Shown here one piece after another: positions 29,382-40,365 of a stretch of 64,000 nucleotides of DNA. Position numbers and translations under genes: made by a program. A model generated the notes under the pieces. The model was not told the DNA's origin. It made no database searches and saw only the letters and a program-made list of their open reading frames with translations. Each line of letters starts with the position of its first letter. Position 1 is the stretch's first letter. The DNA is from Pyronema omphalodes (lineage: Eukaryota; Ascomycota; Pezizomycetes; Pezizales; Pyronemataceae), in contig JAJJXM010000046.1 of assembly GCA_024516155.1 (NCBI GenBank), positions 1 through 64,000 on the forward strand. The letters are read 5' to 3'.

Positions 29382-32300
29382 ATGTCTAGCTACAACAGAC
29401 TGGCAGCAACCATACGGATCGTCTCCCACAACGTGAACCGACAACGATCAGCACTCGATGCGCTGCTGAATAGCGCACACAACATAGCCGACATAATCCT
29501 AATACAAGAAATTCACATAACCGACATAACATACGCCACCACACACCCATCTTTCACACTGGTCTTGCCACTGCGTGGAGATAGAACCACCAACAGAACA
29601 GCCGCCTATGTGACCAGGACAAACCCATACCTCAGGGTTTCTCAACGCACCGATATATGCGCGGATCCTGACCTCCAGGTCCTTGAGGTAGGCACTGACT
29701 CAATTCCTTCTTTCTTTCTTTTTAATATATACAACGAAAAACACCCCGAAAGCAATATTTATACCATCCCGAGAGCCCTCACCCCCCTCCCCCTCCCCCG
29801 CAGGTGCATCATCACAGGTGACCTCAACGCTCACCATGCCCTGTGGAACTCCTCCACACGTTCCCCCACCCGCGCCACCGAAATAGTTGACCTCATCGAA
29901 CAACGAGACTGGACCCTCGTGTCCGTCCCTGACATTCCCACCTACTACTACAACCAAGGCCGCAGTTCTTCCGTCCTCGACCTGACCCTAGCGTCGCCCC
30001 ACATGGCAGAGGAAACAACCAACTGGGCAATTGACGACGACAACGCAACGGGATCTGACCATGAAGTCATACGTTTCGAAGTGCACACAACCCACCCGGA
30101 CGCTGAAACAACCCCCCCAACAAATCGACTGAACTGGAAAAAGACGGATTGGGAGCTCTTCGCCGGAACCCTCCGTGCCTCGTGCTTAGCCCTCACACCA
30201 TCATGGACACAATACCGCAACCACCCTACCACAGACAACCTCGATGCGTGGGCGGAGTCAATACGTGATGCCATCCTTAATGCCGCAAATATGTCCACCC
30301 CCGTACTACAAGTGACCCCACAATCGAAAAGATGGTGGACCGCAGAAGTCACCGAGGCAAGGAAAAAGATGACCAAATCAAGACGTAAGTGGAAACGCAA
30401 ACGTGACGATAGATCCCACCTAAACTACAAACAACACCGAAACGAATACCACAGGACCATTCGAACGGCGAAAGATGCGAAGTGGAAGGAATATCTTTCC
30501 CAAGCCGAAGGACCCGATGTGTGGCAGGCGTTTAGGTACACCAACCCTCGGTGTGCTCAGCTAACACCAAACCTCCGCGCAATGATAAACGGCCAAGAAA
30601 CAATCTGCAGCTCCTTCGACGCAAAGGTAGAGGCCTTCCAGAAGTTGTTTCCCCCGCCGCCGCCACCACCGCCTCCGTCCGTCCTCCCCCCGCGCCGCGA
30701 GTTGCAGTGGACAACCTTCACACCGACAGAGGTAGAAACAGCGGTATTCTCCTCCTCGCCGAAGAAGGCGCCCGGACCCGATGGGCTCACATTCGCCTGC
30801 CTGCGCCAAGCATACCTTGCCATCCCCGAACACATGAACAACCTCTACGCCACATTAGGGACGGTAGGCTACCATCCGCGATGCTGGCGCCAGGCCACCA
30901 CAGTCATTATCGCCAAACCTAACAAGCCGGATTACAGCAATCCAAAGGCATACCGCCCGATTGCGCTCCTAAACTGCCTTGGGAAGACCCTCGAAAAACT
31001 AATGGCCACTCGCCTAGGCAGGATGGCAGACTCTCACGACTTACTACATAGAGATCAAATAGGTGGACGCCCGCAGAGATCAGCAATTGACGCGGCGATG
31101 GCGCTGGTGCACGACGTCGAGATTGGGAAATCTCACGGAATGCTAACCTCTGCCCTCTTCCTCGATGTTCGTGGAGCGTTCGACAACGTCTCTGCTGACC
31201 GCCTCCAACAAACATTACGACAGCTTGGGTGCCCGCGACCAGTAGTATCGTGGTGCCAGTCCTTCCTCGCAGATCGCACGATCGCTCTAGCGTTCGATGG
31301 GCGAACTGACACGCAACGCCCAGTGCAAACAGGCATCCCACAAGGTTCCCCTGCATCCCCCATACTGTTCTTATTATACCTCCGCCCATTATTCGACGAA
31401 CTAGCACAGGTACACCCGTACGCCTGGACACCTAGCTACATTGACGACGTAGCGATCGTCGTCCAGGGACGCACCAGAAAAGCGAACGCCCGCGCACTTG
31501 AGAACATCACGACAACAGTCTTTCGGTGGGCCGACGCAAACGCCGTTGCATTTGACGATGCCAAATCAGAGCTCCTGCATTTCCACTGGGCACGCACAGA
31601 TAGCATCACTGAGGAGGAGAAAGTTAAGTTACCAAACGGTACAGTTATCACACCGGGAACACAAGGAGGAGAGAAGGATGTTGTGAGGTGGATAGGCCTG
31701 TATTTAGATAGGAAACTTAACTTTAGAAAACATGTAGCTAGACGAGTAACCGCCGCGCAAAGAACTCTGAACGCACTGTGTAGGTTAGCACGGTACGAAA
31801 CAGGTCTGTCCCCCGCTGCTACAAGACTAATCTACCAGGCGTGTGTCCAGTCGAGAGCAGACTACGGCGCAGAGATATGGTGGAACCAACAAAAAGACCT
31901 TGCCCGCACCCTCCAGAATCAACAGAACACCGCCCTCCGCCGGATTCTCAACGCCTTCACCTCTACTCCGATCCTGGCCCTCCACAATGAATCCGCACTC
32001 CCCCCCGTCACAATACGTCTTGACAACCGCCAGCGGAAATACGCCCTCCGCACACTCACCTTACCCGCTTCGCACCCTATCATCACACGCTGCCCCGTCT
32101 CGTTTCCCGCCCCGAGTATCGATGATGCCTCCATCAACCCGGACACCGAGTACGCCCACCCGTGGCACGTCCCAGGACAAGCCCCGTCCCGCCTCCTGCA
32201 CGTCATCAGCACCCTCTCCCCGTGGGTCCAACCAAACGCCGAAATCGAGGACACCTCCCAAAACATCCCCGACGACGACCTCGCCCCTACATTAACGATC

Positions 32301-33091
32301 GACATCTCCTCCTCCCCGAAGGCTGACGCTGCCGACGACCACCTCCTCCTCCTCCACGCCCTTCGCCAACAATCGGATACTATCCTACTGTACACGGACG
32401 GCTCTCGACTTGACGGCATAACAGGCGCAGGATACACCATCCCCCACGGGCTGCCACGACCTGTCAACTCCATAGTGCCCATGGGCGACAGAACAGAAGT
32501 CTTCGACGCGGAAGTCATGGCCATCCACGAAGGACTCCGGACATGCCTGACAGATGTTCGACGCAACGACCTATACGACAAACACATCCACGTTTTTACC
32601 GACAACCAGGCCGCGATACGTCGAGCCTCTCACCTCCGTCGAGGCCCTGGCCAGGAGCTCGCCTGGGCCATCCACAACACCGCTCACGACCTTCACACTT
32701 ACGGTACCTCAATTACCATCCACTGGGTCCCAGGACACACCAGCGTCCCCGGAAACGAAGCCGCCGACGAACTGGCCCGACAGGCGACAACAGTACCGCC
32801 ACGCCGACAAATACCGATATCCCTCACTTGGCTGCGCCGCCGCGCTCGAGAGAGGTACACCGAAGACTGGGCTACCTGGTTCACCTCTTCCCCCCGACCG
32901 CGCATGTACGCCGCCACACACCGCCGCAAAATGGACACTGCGTACACCGAAAACCCCCGCTGGATATCAACTGCGATCCTGGGTCTTGGCACCGGCCACG
33001 GGTACTTCCTCAACTGCTTGGCCCGCCCTCCATCCGACGCATACCCCTCCCGCAGCTGCAGCTGCGCAATCCATCCACCGCAGACGCCTTG
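29382..33091 (+). CDS. LINE-B copy 1 ORF2: endonuclease / RT / RNase H, 1236 aa, early stop
   Basis: ATG 29382 overlaps the ORF1 stop by 8 nt (ATGTCTAG). Domains: APE-like endonuclease, residues 1-235 (SHNVNR, LIQEIHI, GDLNAHH, GSDHEVI); linker with a run of ten prolines near 423; RT ~460-745 (LFLDVRGAFDN at ~593, GIPQGSPASPILF, YIDD at ~686); RNase H ~1000-1130 (LYTDGS, FDAEVMAIHEGL, FTDNQAAI, HWVPGHTSVPGNEAADEL). A TGA at 33089-33091, where copy 2 has CGA, removes ~75 residues including most of the C-terminal CxC...H...C finger. All catalytic motifs remain. The same stop occurs in copy 3. Confidence 0.92.
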
Positions 33092-33390
33092 ACACCTCCT
33101 CCTGAGCTGCCCCGACTTCCAGGCCGCTCGCTCCACACTCAGGAAGGACCTCAAACTCAGACAACACTCCCGGATCAACCTAAACACCATTCTGGACACC
33201 CCCTCCGGCACCAAGGCTCTTTCCACCTTTATCTCTGCAACCAAGGTTGCTACCTCGACCTGGGCACACTCCCGGCTAGAGAAGCCTCGCAGAAGGGGAT
33301 AGACCCCTACCGCTGACTACACTGACCGCAGTACCTTAGGAACTTCCGCGCGCGCTGATTTTGCAGTGCTTTCTTACTTAGGATTTCTGT

Positions 33391-33431
<41 letters not shown>

Positions 33432-34142
33432 GACAAGTAAAAGGGGAAGGTAGAAGAGGGATAGGCGGAGAGAAAGGGAACGGGCACGCGGTGCCGGGAT
33501 CGGGCTGGGGTCGTTGCTTGGGTCTGCTTGGGGTTCGGGTGTTTTGAGTTTTCTTTTCTTTGTCTGTCAATTGTTTGTCTTACGGGTTGGAGTTGTTTTA
33601 TGGTACGGCGGGTGAGAAGGGAACGGAGGATGGAATGGTGCACAGGAAGGGAGATGAAGGGGACGGCAGGCGAGAGAGGGCGGACGAGTTTCTTTTGTAC
33701 TTTCCTTTGTTTGGGTGCGACGATGTTTTTCTTATGTTCGAAGGGCGGGAGGAGTGCGAGGCGTTGCGAAAGGAGAGAGAGGGGCGCGGGGAAGGGGCAG
33801 AGGAGGACGACGGGAGTTTTCTTTTTCTTTTGTACGCGGAGGAAACAAAGGCGGTAAAATGGCTAAACATGGAACGGGGAAGGGAGGAGGAAAGGGAGGA
33901 GCCCGGCGAGGCGGCCTCTGTGCAAGCAGGGCACTTGGAACATCAGACGCGCTTGGACAAGAAACCCCCGTAGTATACAGTGGGGACAGACCCCACAACC
34001 ACAACGATCAAGAGGAGGAGACTGGTAGAGGTGGAGACTGGGTTTTTGCTTTTACATTTCTTTCTTCTTCTCTTTTGTATTTATCTGTCCCTTGTCATAA
34101 CCTTCGGGTTGCAAACAAGTAATGAGAGAAGAAACAAACAAA
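33092..34142 (+). other. Lost ORF2 end and 3' UTR of LINE-B copy 1
   Basis: 33092-33300 continues the old ORF2 reading frame (RHLLLSCP-like to a TAG). An A tract of about 32 nt lies at 33397-33428, well inside the element. Then comes purine-rich sequence with the GGAGGAAACAAAGGCGG box (33838) and the tail: GTGGGG/CCCCAC hairpin (about 33979-33996), terminal hairpin AACCTTCGGGTT (34099-34110), (AAAC)n end. No gene in this stretch. Confidence 0.8.
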
Positions 34143-34670
34143 CCCCCGCCCCCGCTATAATCGCACCAGTTCCAAGACTTCCCCCCCGAGACCCCGAAAT
34201 CCTCCTAACCCCGGAGGAACAAGCAGATACTAATGAAATCCATTACTACGAGAAGGAGCTCACCCGCCAGCGTGAACTCATCAACGCGCTACTCGCCACC
34301 CCCGGCATCCGCGTTACCGGAGACAAAATTTCGGATCCACCAACCTTCGATTGGTCCAACAGGGAGGACCTCCGCCGCTTTGTCTCCTTGCTTCGCATTA
34401 AGTTGGTGAGCGACGAATTACGCTTCCCAACCCCTCACAAGCGGATTTCTTATGTCATGGGCCGCCTCCGCGCACGCGCTTTGGATCAGATTCTTCCTTA
34501 TATCAAGGAAAATGGCAACCGCTGGGCCCTCAACGACGTCGAAGACGTCATTAGAATCCTACAGCGTACCTTTGGAGACCCGGACGAGCGCGCAACGGCT
34601 CGTTTCAAACTACAAAATCTGCGACAAAACAACCGCGAATTTTCAGACTATTATGCAGAGTTCTCCCCAA

Positions 34671-35108
34671 AGCACCACACAGCAACCGCTGACCCCCCCC
34701 CTGCATTTGCGACAACAACAACAATTTCCCCGATTTTCGAATCGGCAATCGATTTCTTACCTCGGAATTACCCCGAATCTCGATTTTCGGAACCCAGCTA
34801 CCGTTTACCGTTGAGATCCAGCGGAAAAACGCGATTCTGGGACCTCCGGGCCGGATTCAGGGCACTTTCATCAACGCCGCTCAACAACCCGCCCTCCAAT
34901 CATCAAACCGACCTTATTTTCGGTTTCGGCATACCGAAATCCCCCCCCCCCCCCAAATCCCCCCCCCCACCAGCAGCACTGGTTGTGGTGATACCCCAAA
35001 TTTCCCCCCCTCCGGACCCCTTTCCTCTCGAGAAATTTTTCGTGCTCGCTTAGCAAGAGCCTCCTCACGTGACTCTTCGCCATCGCTTACCTCACCACCG
35101 GTTAAGCG
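34671..35108 (+). other. 5' UTR of LINE-A copy 2
   Basis: C-rich head, CAACAACAACAATT, AT-rich inverted repeats, two C tracts (34941-34968), TCACGTGA, and the start-codon hairpin (35080-35089 with 35103-35112). Near-identical to the 17041 leader. Confidence 0.82.
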
Positions 35109-36800
35109 ATGGACGCTAACGCACCCATCCCTGCCACGCCCTCGCGTATGCAGGTACCCGAGAATATTTTTAGCCCCGACGAGCTTTCCCGCATCAACGC
35201 CACGCACGCTGGCTCCTCCGCCATCGCGACCTCTAAGAAATCAACGAACGCCTCCGGAAGAGTCACCAAACGCCCCACCAAAAAATCCGACTCTAGACTT
35301 AACCTCGACCTCCTCCGCAAAACTACTACTCGACCGGAAACAAACACCCCCGTGAACCTCGATGGGACCCCCGCCGAAACAACGCCGACCGCCATGGACA
35401 CTGACAGCTGCCCCGACACCGACTCCGAATCCGACTCTGACCTGAACCTCAACGACAGCCAGCACGCAATAACCGCTTCCGACGTCAACCTCGCGACCTT
35501 ATCCGAACTGATCAAGACGAACATCAAGGATCTCCTCCGCCCAATGAACCAACGCCTCGAAACTGTAACCAAGCGCATCGACAAACTGCACCGAACCAAC
35601 ACCCAGCCCCGAACCGACCACCTCGCCGACAACCCCCCGACCGCCCCCGACACCGCACCCGCCACCACGCCCATCGCCAACGACGTACACCATTGGATGG
35701 CGAGATGCCACCTGCTCGAAGGAATCTTGCGCAACAACAACATCGCCATCCCCCCCGACGCACCCCGGACTGCAACCCGCCCAACCAACGCACCCTCGGC
35801 GCCGTGGGCAGACCCCTCCAAGACCACTACTCTCCTCAAAGCCAACCTCTCCACCAACCCCACACCCGCCACTACTCGCCCCGTCGTCAAACGACAGCCC
35901 CGAACCCGCCCCCAGGAAATCATCCTACCCTGCCCCAACCCCAGTGTCCTCCCGATCCACACGAGAGTAGAAGTGGGCTTCGCAGTGAACAAAGCACTGC
36001 TAGAGGCCAAAGCCCCCTCTCACATGGGAGTCACTACGGTCCGCAAAAACCAAGCGGGAAATATCATCTTGACACTGAACCCTGCTACCACCACCGAAGA
36101 GCTAACCGCACACTTAGAAACAATTCAACGCGCTGCCCAAACGGTACACCCCTCCCTCGACAACCCCCACATCAACGAACGATGGTATAAACTCGCCGTC
36201 CACGGCATCCCCACAGACATCTACCCCGACACTGAGGAAGGAATGCGCCTCCTCCGAGAAGAAATCGAACGGAGCAACAACCCGGTCACCCTGGCCCAGA
36301 ACCCGCGGTACATGACAACGGCAGAAAAACGTGCTGGCAAGACGGCCTCCAGTGTGGTAATTGCGGTGCGCACGCCCGACGAGTTGGCCCTCCTCAAACG
36401 CCGTAAGGTACTGGTCCTCTTCGAAGCACGAAGGGTCACCGAATACTTCACCGCGAGGAAAACCGATCAATGTCGACGGTGCCAACTCTACGGCCACCAC
36501 CACGCAACCTGCACTGGACCCCCCGGACCGATCTGCGCCCTCTGTGGAAAAGACCACCCCACGGAGAACCACAACTGTACCGAATGCTCAACGAGAAACG
36601 GTAAGTCGTGCTCACACACCAAATACGAATGCAGGAACTGCGTCGAGGCTGGCATCCCCGAACATGACCATCCCGCCTTTCACAAACAATGCCCGACTCG
36701 CCTCCGCATCTACAAGGAAACCAGAGAGGCAACCCAACCTGCCGCCTCTACCTCATCCAACCCTACAGACAAAGACACCGACATGATCCAACATGTCTAA
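35109..36800 (+). CDS. LINE-A ORF1: gag-like zinc-knuckle protein, 563 aa
   Basis: ATG 35109 lies in a hairpin stem; start shared by every copy. Disordered N-terminus (MDANAPIPATPSRMQ), acidic Ser/Asp stretch (SDSESDSDLNLND type) near residue 100, short coiled coil ~125-160 (IKDLLRPMNQRLETVTKRIDKL), Pro-rich middle, a conserved block ~330-450 (RWYKLAVHGIPTDIYPD, SSVVIAVRTPDELALLKRRK), then three zinc-knuckle-like motifs ~455-528 (CRRCQLYGHHHATC, CALCGKDHPTENHNC, CRNC...HKQC). This is the usual ORF1 build of Tad1/I-type LINEs: RNA binding and RNP assembly (family knowledge). Ends 8 nt inside ORF2. Intact. Confidence 0.92.
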   Translation: MDANAPIPATPSRMQVPENIFSPDELSRINATHAGSSAIATSKKSTNASGRVTKRPTKKSDSRLNLDLLRKTTTRPETNTPVNLDGTPAETTPTAMDTDSCPDTDSESDSDLNLNDSQHAITASDVNLATLSELIKTNIKDLLRPMNQRLETVTKRIDKLHRTNTQPRTDHLADNPPTAPDTAPATTPIANDVHHWMARCHLLEGILRNNNIAIPPDAPRTATRPTNAPSAPWADPSKTTTLLKANLSTNPTPATTRPVVKRQPRTRPQEIILPCPNPSVLPIHTRVEVGFAVNKALLEAKAPSHMGVTTVRKNQAGNIILTLNPATTTEELTAHLETIQRAAQTVHPSLDNPHINERWYKLAVHGIPTDIYPDTEEGMRLLREEIERSNNPVTLAQNPRYMTTAEKRAGKTASSVVIAVRTPDELALLKRRKVLVLFEARRVTEYFTARKTDQCRRCQLYGHHHATCTGPPGPICALCGKDHPTENHNCTECSTRNGKSCSHTKYECRNCVEAGIPEHDHPAFHKQCPTRLRIYKETREATQPAASTSSNPTDKDTDMIQHV

Positions 36801-39800
36801 TTACAACCCATTGGCAACCACAATCCGAATAATTTCCCATAACATGAACCGCCAACGTCCAGCCCTCGACTCCCTCCTAAACAGCGCCTGCACAACAGCA
36901 GACATCATCCTACTACAAGAAATCAACATCACTGACCCCGCCTTCGCCACCACCCACCCCGCCTTCACGTTGGTCCTGCCCCCCCGCGGTGACAGAGCCT
37001 CCAACAGGACGGCGGCGTACATCAACCGCACAAACCCCTACCTAAAAGTATCACAACGCACAGACATATGTACAGACCCGGACCTCCAAGTCCTCGAGGT
37101 AGGTACAGATCTCATCCCCGCGTTCTTCCTCTTAAACATTTATAACGAACGTGACCCCGAAACCCAAACCTACACAATCCCCCGCTCCCTATCACCCCTT
37201 TCCCTTCCCCGCAGATGCGTTATAACAGGTGACCTCAACGCTCACCACGCTCTATGGAACTCCACAACACGCACACCCAAACGGGCCAGCGAACTGGTAC
37301 ACCTAATAGAACAGGAAAACTGGAGACTGGTTTCCGTCCCAGACACCCCGACACACTACTACCAACGGGGAACTAGATCCTCCGTTATAGACTTGACCCT
37401 GGCCTCGCCAGCCATGATGGAAGAGGTAGGGACCTGGGCCATAGACGATGACCTAGCCACCGGGTCGGACCACGAAGTGATTCGCTTCGACATCCAAACT
37501 ATGCACCCAGACATAGAACCTACCCCCCTACCGGAACGCCTCAACTGGCGGAAAACAGACTGGGCCTTATTCTCCACGACCCTCCAAGCATCCATCTCCG
37601 CATCGACAACACAGTGGAGTGAGTACGCCTCCAACCCCACACCCGAAAACCTCGACGCCTGGGCACGTCACGCGAGAGAACATATCCTCGACGCAGCCCG
37701 CACCTCCACCCCCGTACTACAAGTCACCCCCCGATCGAAACGTTGGTGGACAGCGGAAGTCACCACCGCCAGAAAGGATATGACCCGCGCGAAAAGAAGG
37801 TGGAAAACGACAGGCTCAGACACCAACCACGCCATCTACCGCCGCCTACGAAACATGTATCACCGACAGATAAGACATGCCAAAGATGCGATGTGGAAAG
37901 AATATTTAGCACAGGCAGAAGGACCAGACGTATGGAAGGCCTTCAAATACACAAACCCGCGCCGTGCCCAACTCACTCCGAATATCCGCGCCACAATCAA
38001 CGGTAGGGAGGAACTCTGCAGTTCATTCGACAGGAAAGTAGAGGCATTTCAGATGTCATTCCCCCCACCACCTCCCCCACCCCCCCCATCCACCCTCCCC
38101 TGTCGCAGAGAGATAGCGTGGCAGACCTTCTCGCCGTTGGAAGTCAAACAAGCCATCTTTACCTCTTCCCCCTCGAAAGCCCCAGGACCCGACGGGATAA
38201 CCTTTGGCTGTCTCCGCCAAGTATACCTCGCCGTCCCCACATACCTGACCAATCTATACTCGACGCTGGGCACTGTAGGGTACCATCCCCGCGGGTGGAG
38301 ACAGGCCACGACAGTAATTATACCAAAACCTAACAAACCCGACTACGCAAATCCAAAAGCGTACCGCCCAATCGCCCTGTTGAACTGCCTTGGAAAAACG
38401 TTAGAGAAATTGATGGCGACTCGGCTCGGACAACTCGCGGAGACCCGGGAACTGCTACACCCAGACCAAATAGGAGGCCGCCCGCAGCGATCCGCCATCG
38501 ACGCCGCAATGGCACTCGTCCACGACATCGAAATGGGTAAGCATCAGAAACTTATCACCTCAGCACTTTTCCTAGACGTACGCGGAGCTTTCGATAATGT
38601 CTCCGCCGACCGCCTTCAGCAGACGCTACACCAGCTAGGCTGCCCCCGACAAATCCGAACATGGTGCGAAACCTTCCTCGCCGAAAGGACGACCGCTCTA
38701 TCCTTCGACGGACAAACAGATCGCCAACGCCCAATTAAAACAGGAATCCCCCAGGGTTCCCCAGCATCACCGATCCTGTTCCTCCTGTACCTAAGACCGC
38801 TCTTCGACGCACTAATGCAGGAACACCCGTTCGCGTGGACCCCCAGTTACATGGATGACGTCGCAATCGTCGTACAGAGTCGAACCCGGAAAGAAAACGC
38901 ACGCCTCCTGGAAAAAGTCACCAAAACGGCGTTCACTTGGGCAGCTTCCAACGCTGTGGCCTTTGACGACTCAAAGACGGAACTCCTCCACTTCCACTGG
39001 GCGAGGTCAGATACAATCACAGACAACGAAAAAGTGAAACTACCAAACGGTACGATAGTGAGCCCTGGGACGCAGGGAGGAGAAAAAGATGTAGTACGGT
39101 GGATTGGTATGTACCTAGACAGACGCCTTAACTTTAAAGCACATGTACGTAGAAAAACAGCCGCCGCACAAAGAACGCTCAACGCGCTCTGCCGATTAGC
39201 ACGATATGAAACTGGTTTGTCTCCCCTCGCGACCCGACTAATTTTCCAGGCATGCGTCCAAACCCGTGCGGACTTTGGCGCGGAGATATGGTGGACACGA
39301 CAGAGAGACCTTGCCTCGAAACTACAAACCCGAAAAAATTCAGCCCTACGCCGCATACTCAACGCCTTCAACTCGACTCCCACACTGGCGCTCCATAACG
39401 AGACTGCGCTACCTCCGATACCGATACGCCTGGACCACAAGCAACGCCAATACGCACTTCGCGTCCTCACTCTCCCTCCGACACATCCGATCGCACGCCG
39501 GTGCCCCACATCCTTCCCCATACCGAGCCTACAATCCGCCGCTATTGAGATCGCAAACGAGTACGACCACCCGTGGCACAACACCACACGACAACCCACG
39601 CGCCTCCTCAGCGCTCTGCACTCCCTCTCGCCCTGGCTCCCTCTCAACGCACCGGTCGAAGACACCTCCCTCCCCGTTCCGCTCGACGCCGACGAAAACC
39701 TCTTAACCGTCGACATCCCCACAACCCCGAAACCCGAGACAGCACACGACCACCTCCCACTCCTCGACAACCTCAGACGACGCCGCAATGCCATCGTCGC

Positions 39801-40360
39801 CTACACGGACGGGTCGCAGACCGCGTCTGGCACCGGCGCCGGATACACCATCACCTCCAGTCTACCCACCACCATCAACGCCATCGTACCTATGGGAGAC
39901 ACAGCTGAAGTGTTCGATGCAGAGGTGCGCGCAATTCAAGAATGCCTCTTAACGTGCTTGAAGTACATCGCTCGCCTCAACCTCCACAACCGTCGACTAC
40001 ACATCTTTAGCGACAGCAAAGCAGCGATCCAACGTGCCTCACACCTCCGACGCGGCCCCAGCCAGGAAACAGCCCACACTATACACGAAACAGCCGAAGC
40101 CCTACTACAACACGACGTCACAGTCACCCTCCACTGGATCCCCGGTCTCTCTGACATACCTGGCAGCGATGCCGCAGACCGCCTGGCTAAACAAGCCACC
40201 GAACCCCCCCCCCCCGTGCGAATCTACCCATTACGCTCACCCGGTTACGCAAGAAAGCACGCGAAAAGACCGCTGCCGAGTGGACGCACTGGTACTCCTC
40301 CTCCGATCGACCACACACATACTCTGCCCCGCATCGGAGACGCATGGACCCCATCTACGA
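36793..40360 (+). pseudogene. LINE-A copy 2 ORF2: endonuclease / RT / RNase H, 3'-truncated
   Basis: ATG 36793 overlaps the ORF1 stop (ATGTCTAA), which implies coupled termination-reinitiation. Open through endonuclease (SHNMNR, LLQEINI, GDLNAHH, GSDHEVI), a poly-Pro run (~422), RT (LFLDVRGAFDN ~592, GIPQGSPASPILF, YMDD ~685) and RNase H (AYTDGS ~1002, FDAEVRAIQEC, HIFSDSKAAI, HWIPGLSDIPGSDAADRLA). A C-run at about 40206-40213 then shifts the frame, and homology ends near 40360, so the C-terminal finger is lost. Enzymatic domains look complete up to the shift. Confidence 0.9.
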
Positions 40361-40365
40361 CACCA

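Larger units (their letters stand above)
17488..29389 (+). pseudogene. LINE-B copy 1 ORF1 (gag-like, CCHC), split twice
   Basis: Pieces: 17488-17993, 20805-21242 and 28619-29389, equivalent to the uninterrupted 569-aa ORF1 of copy 2 (46947-48656). Piece 1 has the MDANAPIP start and the acidic Ser/Asp stretch (DTDSESDSDLNLND). Piece 2 holds the YWKERCRLLENAL region. Piece 3 holds the LAVHGIPTSQYPD region and the zinc knuckles (CRRCLLFGHHYTNC, CGICGQNHPTDDHAC, CKNC...KQC). The last codons overlap ORF2 (ATGTCTAG). Disabled by the GO4 and chromovirus insertions. Confidence 0.9.
17041..34142 (+). mobile_element. LINE-B copy 1, full-length, carrying the GO4 and chromovirus insertions
   Basis: Plus-strand LINE of about 6.9 kb once its insertions are removed: 5' UTR 17041-17487, ORF1 from 17488 (three pieces), ORF2 29382-33091, 3' UTR with internal A tract, terminal hairpin AACCTTCGGGTT (34099-34110) and an (AAAC)n end. 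Complete at both ends with a 15-bp duplication, inserted in an old LTR-element gag. Confidence 0.92.
16442..34670 (+). pseudogene. Gag remnant of a Ty3/gypsy-like element, split by LINE-B copy 1
   Basis: Two pieces, 16442-17040 and 34158-34670, are separated by LINE-B copy 1 and its 15-bp duplication. The reading frame is the same on both sides (PAPA then IIAPVP). Piece 1 begins with an ATG at 16442 (MNPTGSAGTY) but stays open in that frame only to 16684. A second frame (MHVKLIDEGRW from 16674) carries on, so there is a frameshift or a separate start. Piece 2 resembles a retrotransposon gag capsid region (TFDWSNREDLRRFVSLL, TFGDPDERATARFKL, NNREFSDYYAEF) and parallels the chromovirus gag at 26117. 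It ends abruptly at LINE-A copy 2. No protease or pol is left. Confidence 0.75.
34671..40360 (+). mobile_element. LINE-A copy 2, 3' end lost
   Basis: 5' head at 34671 inserted in the old gag remnant. 5' UTR, intact ORF1 and ORF2 follow. ORF2 homology stops near 40360 within the region after RNase H; ~15 nt later GO5 begins. The 3' third of the C-terminal region and the 3' UTR are missing, and no matching target duplication is found, so the right end is a rearrangement. Confidence 0.9.

Noticed and set aside
33980..35053. Single 357-aa ORF spanning 33980-35053
   Set aside because: It crosses the LINE-B tail, the old gag piece and the LINE-A 5' UTR; an accidental fusion across insertion junctions.
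38847..39794. Long open frame on the strand opposite LINE-A ORF2 (and similar ones opposite other ORFs)
   Set aside because: GC-rich coding DNA gives long antisense frames; no recognisable domain and not independent of ORF2.
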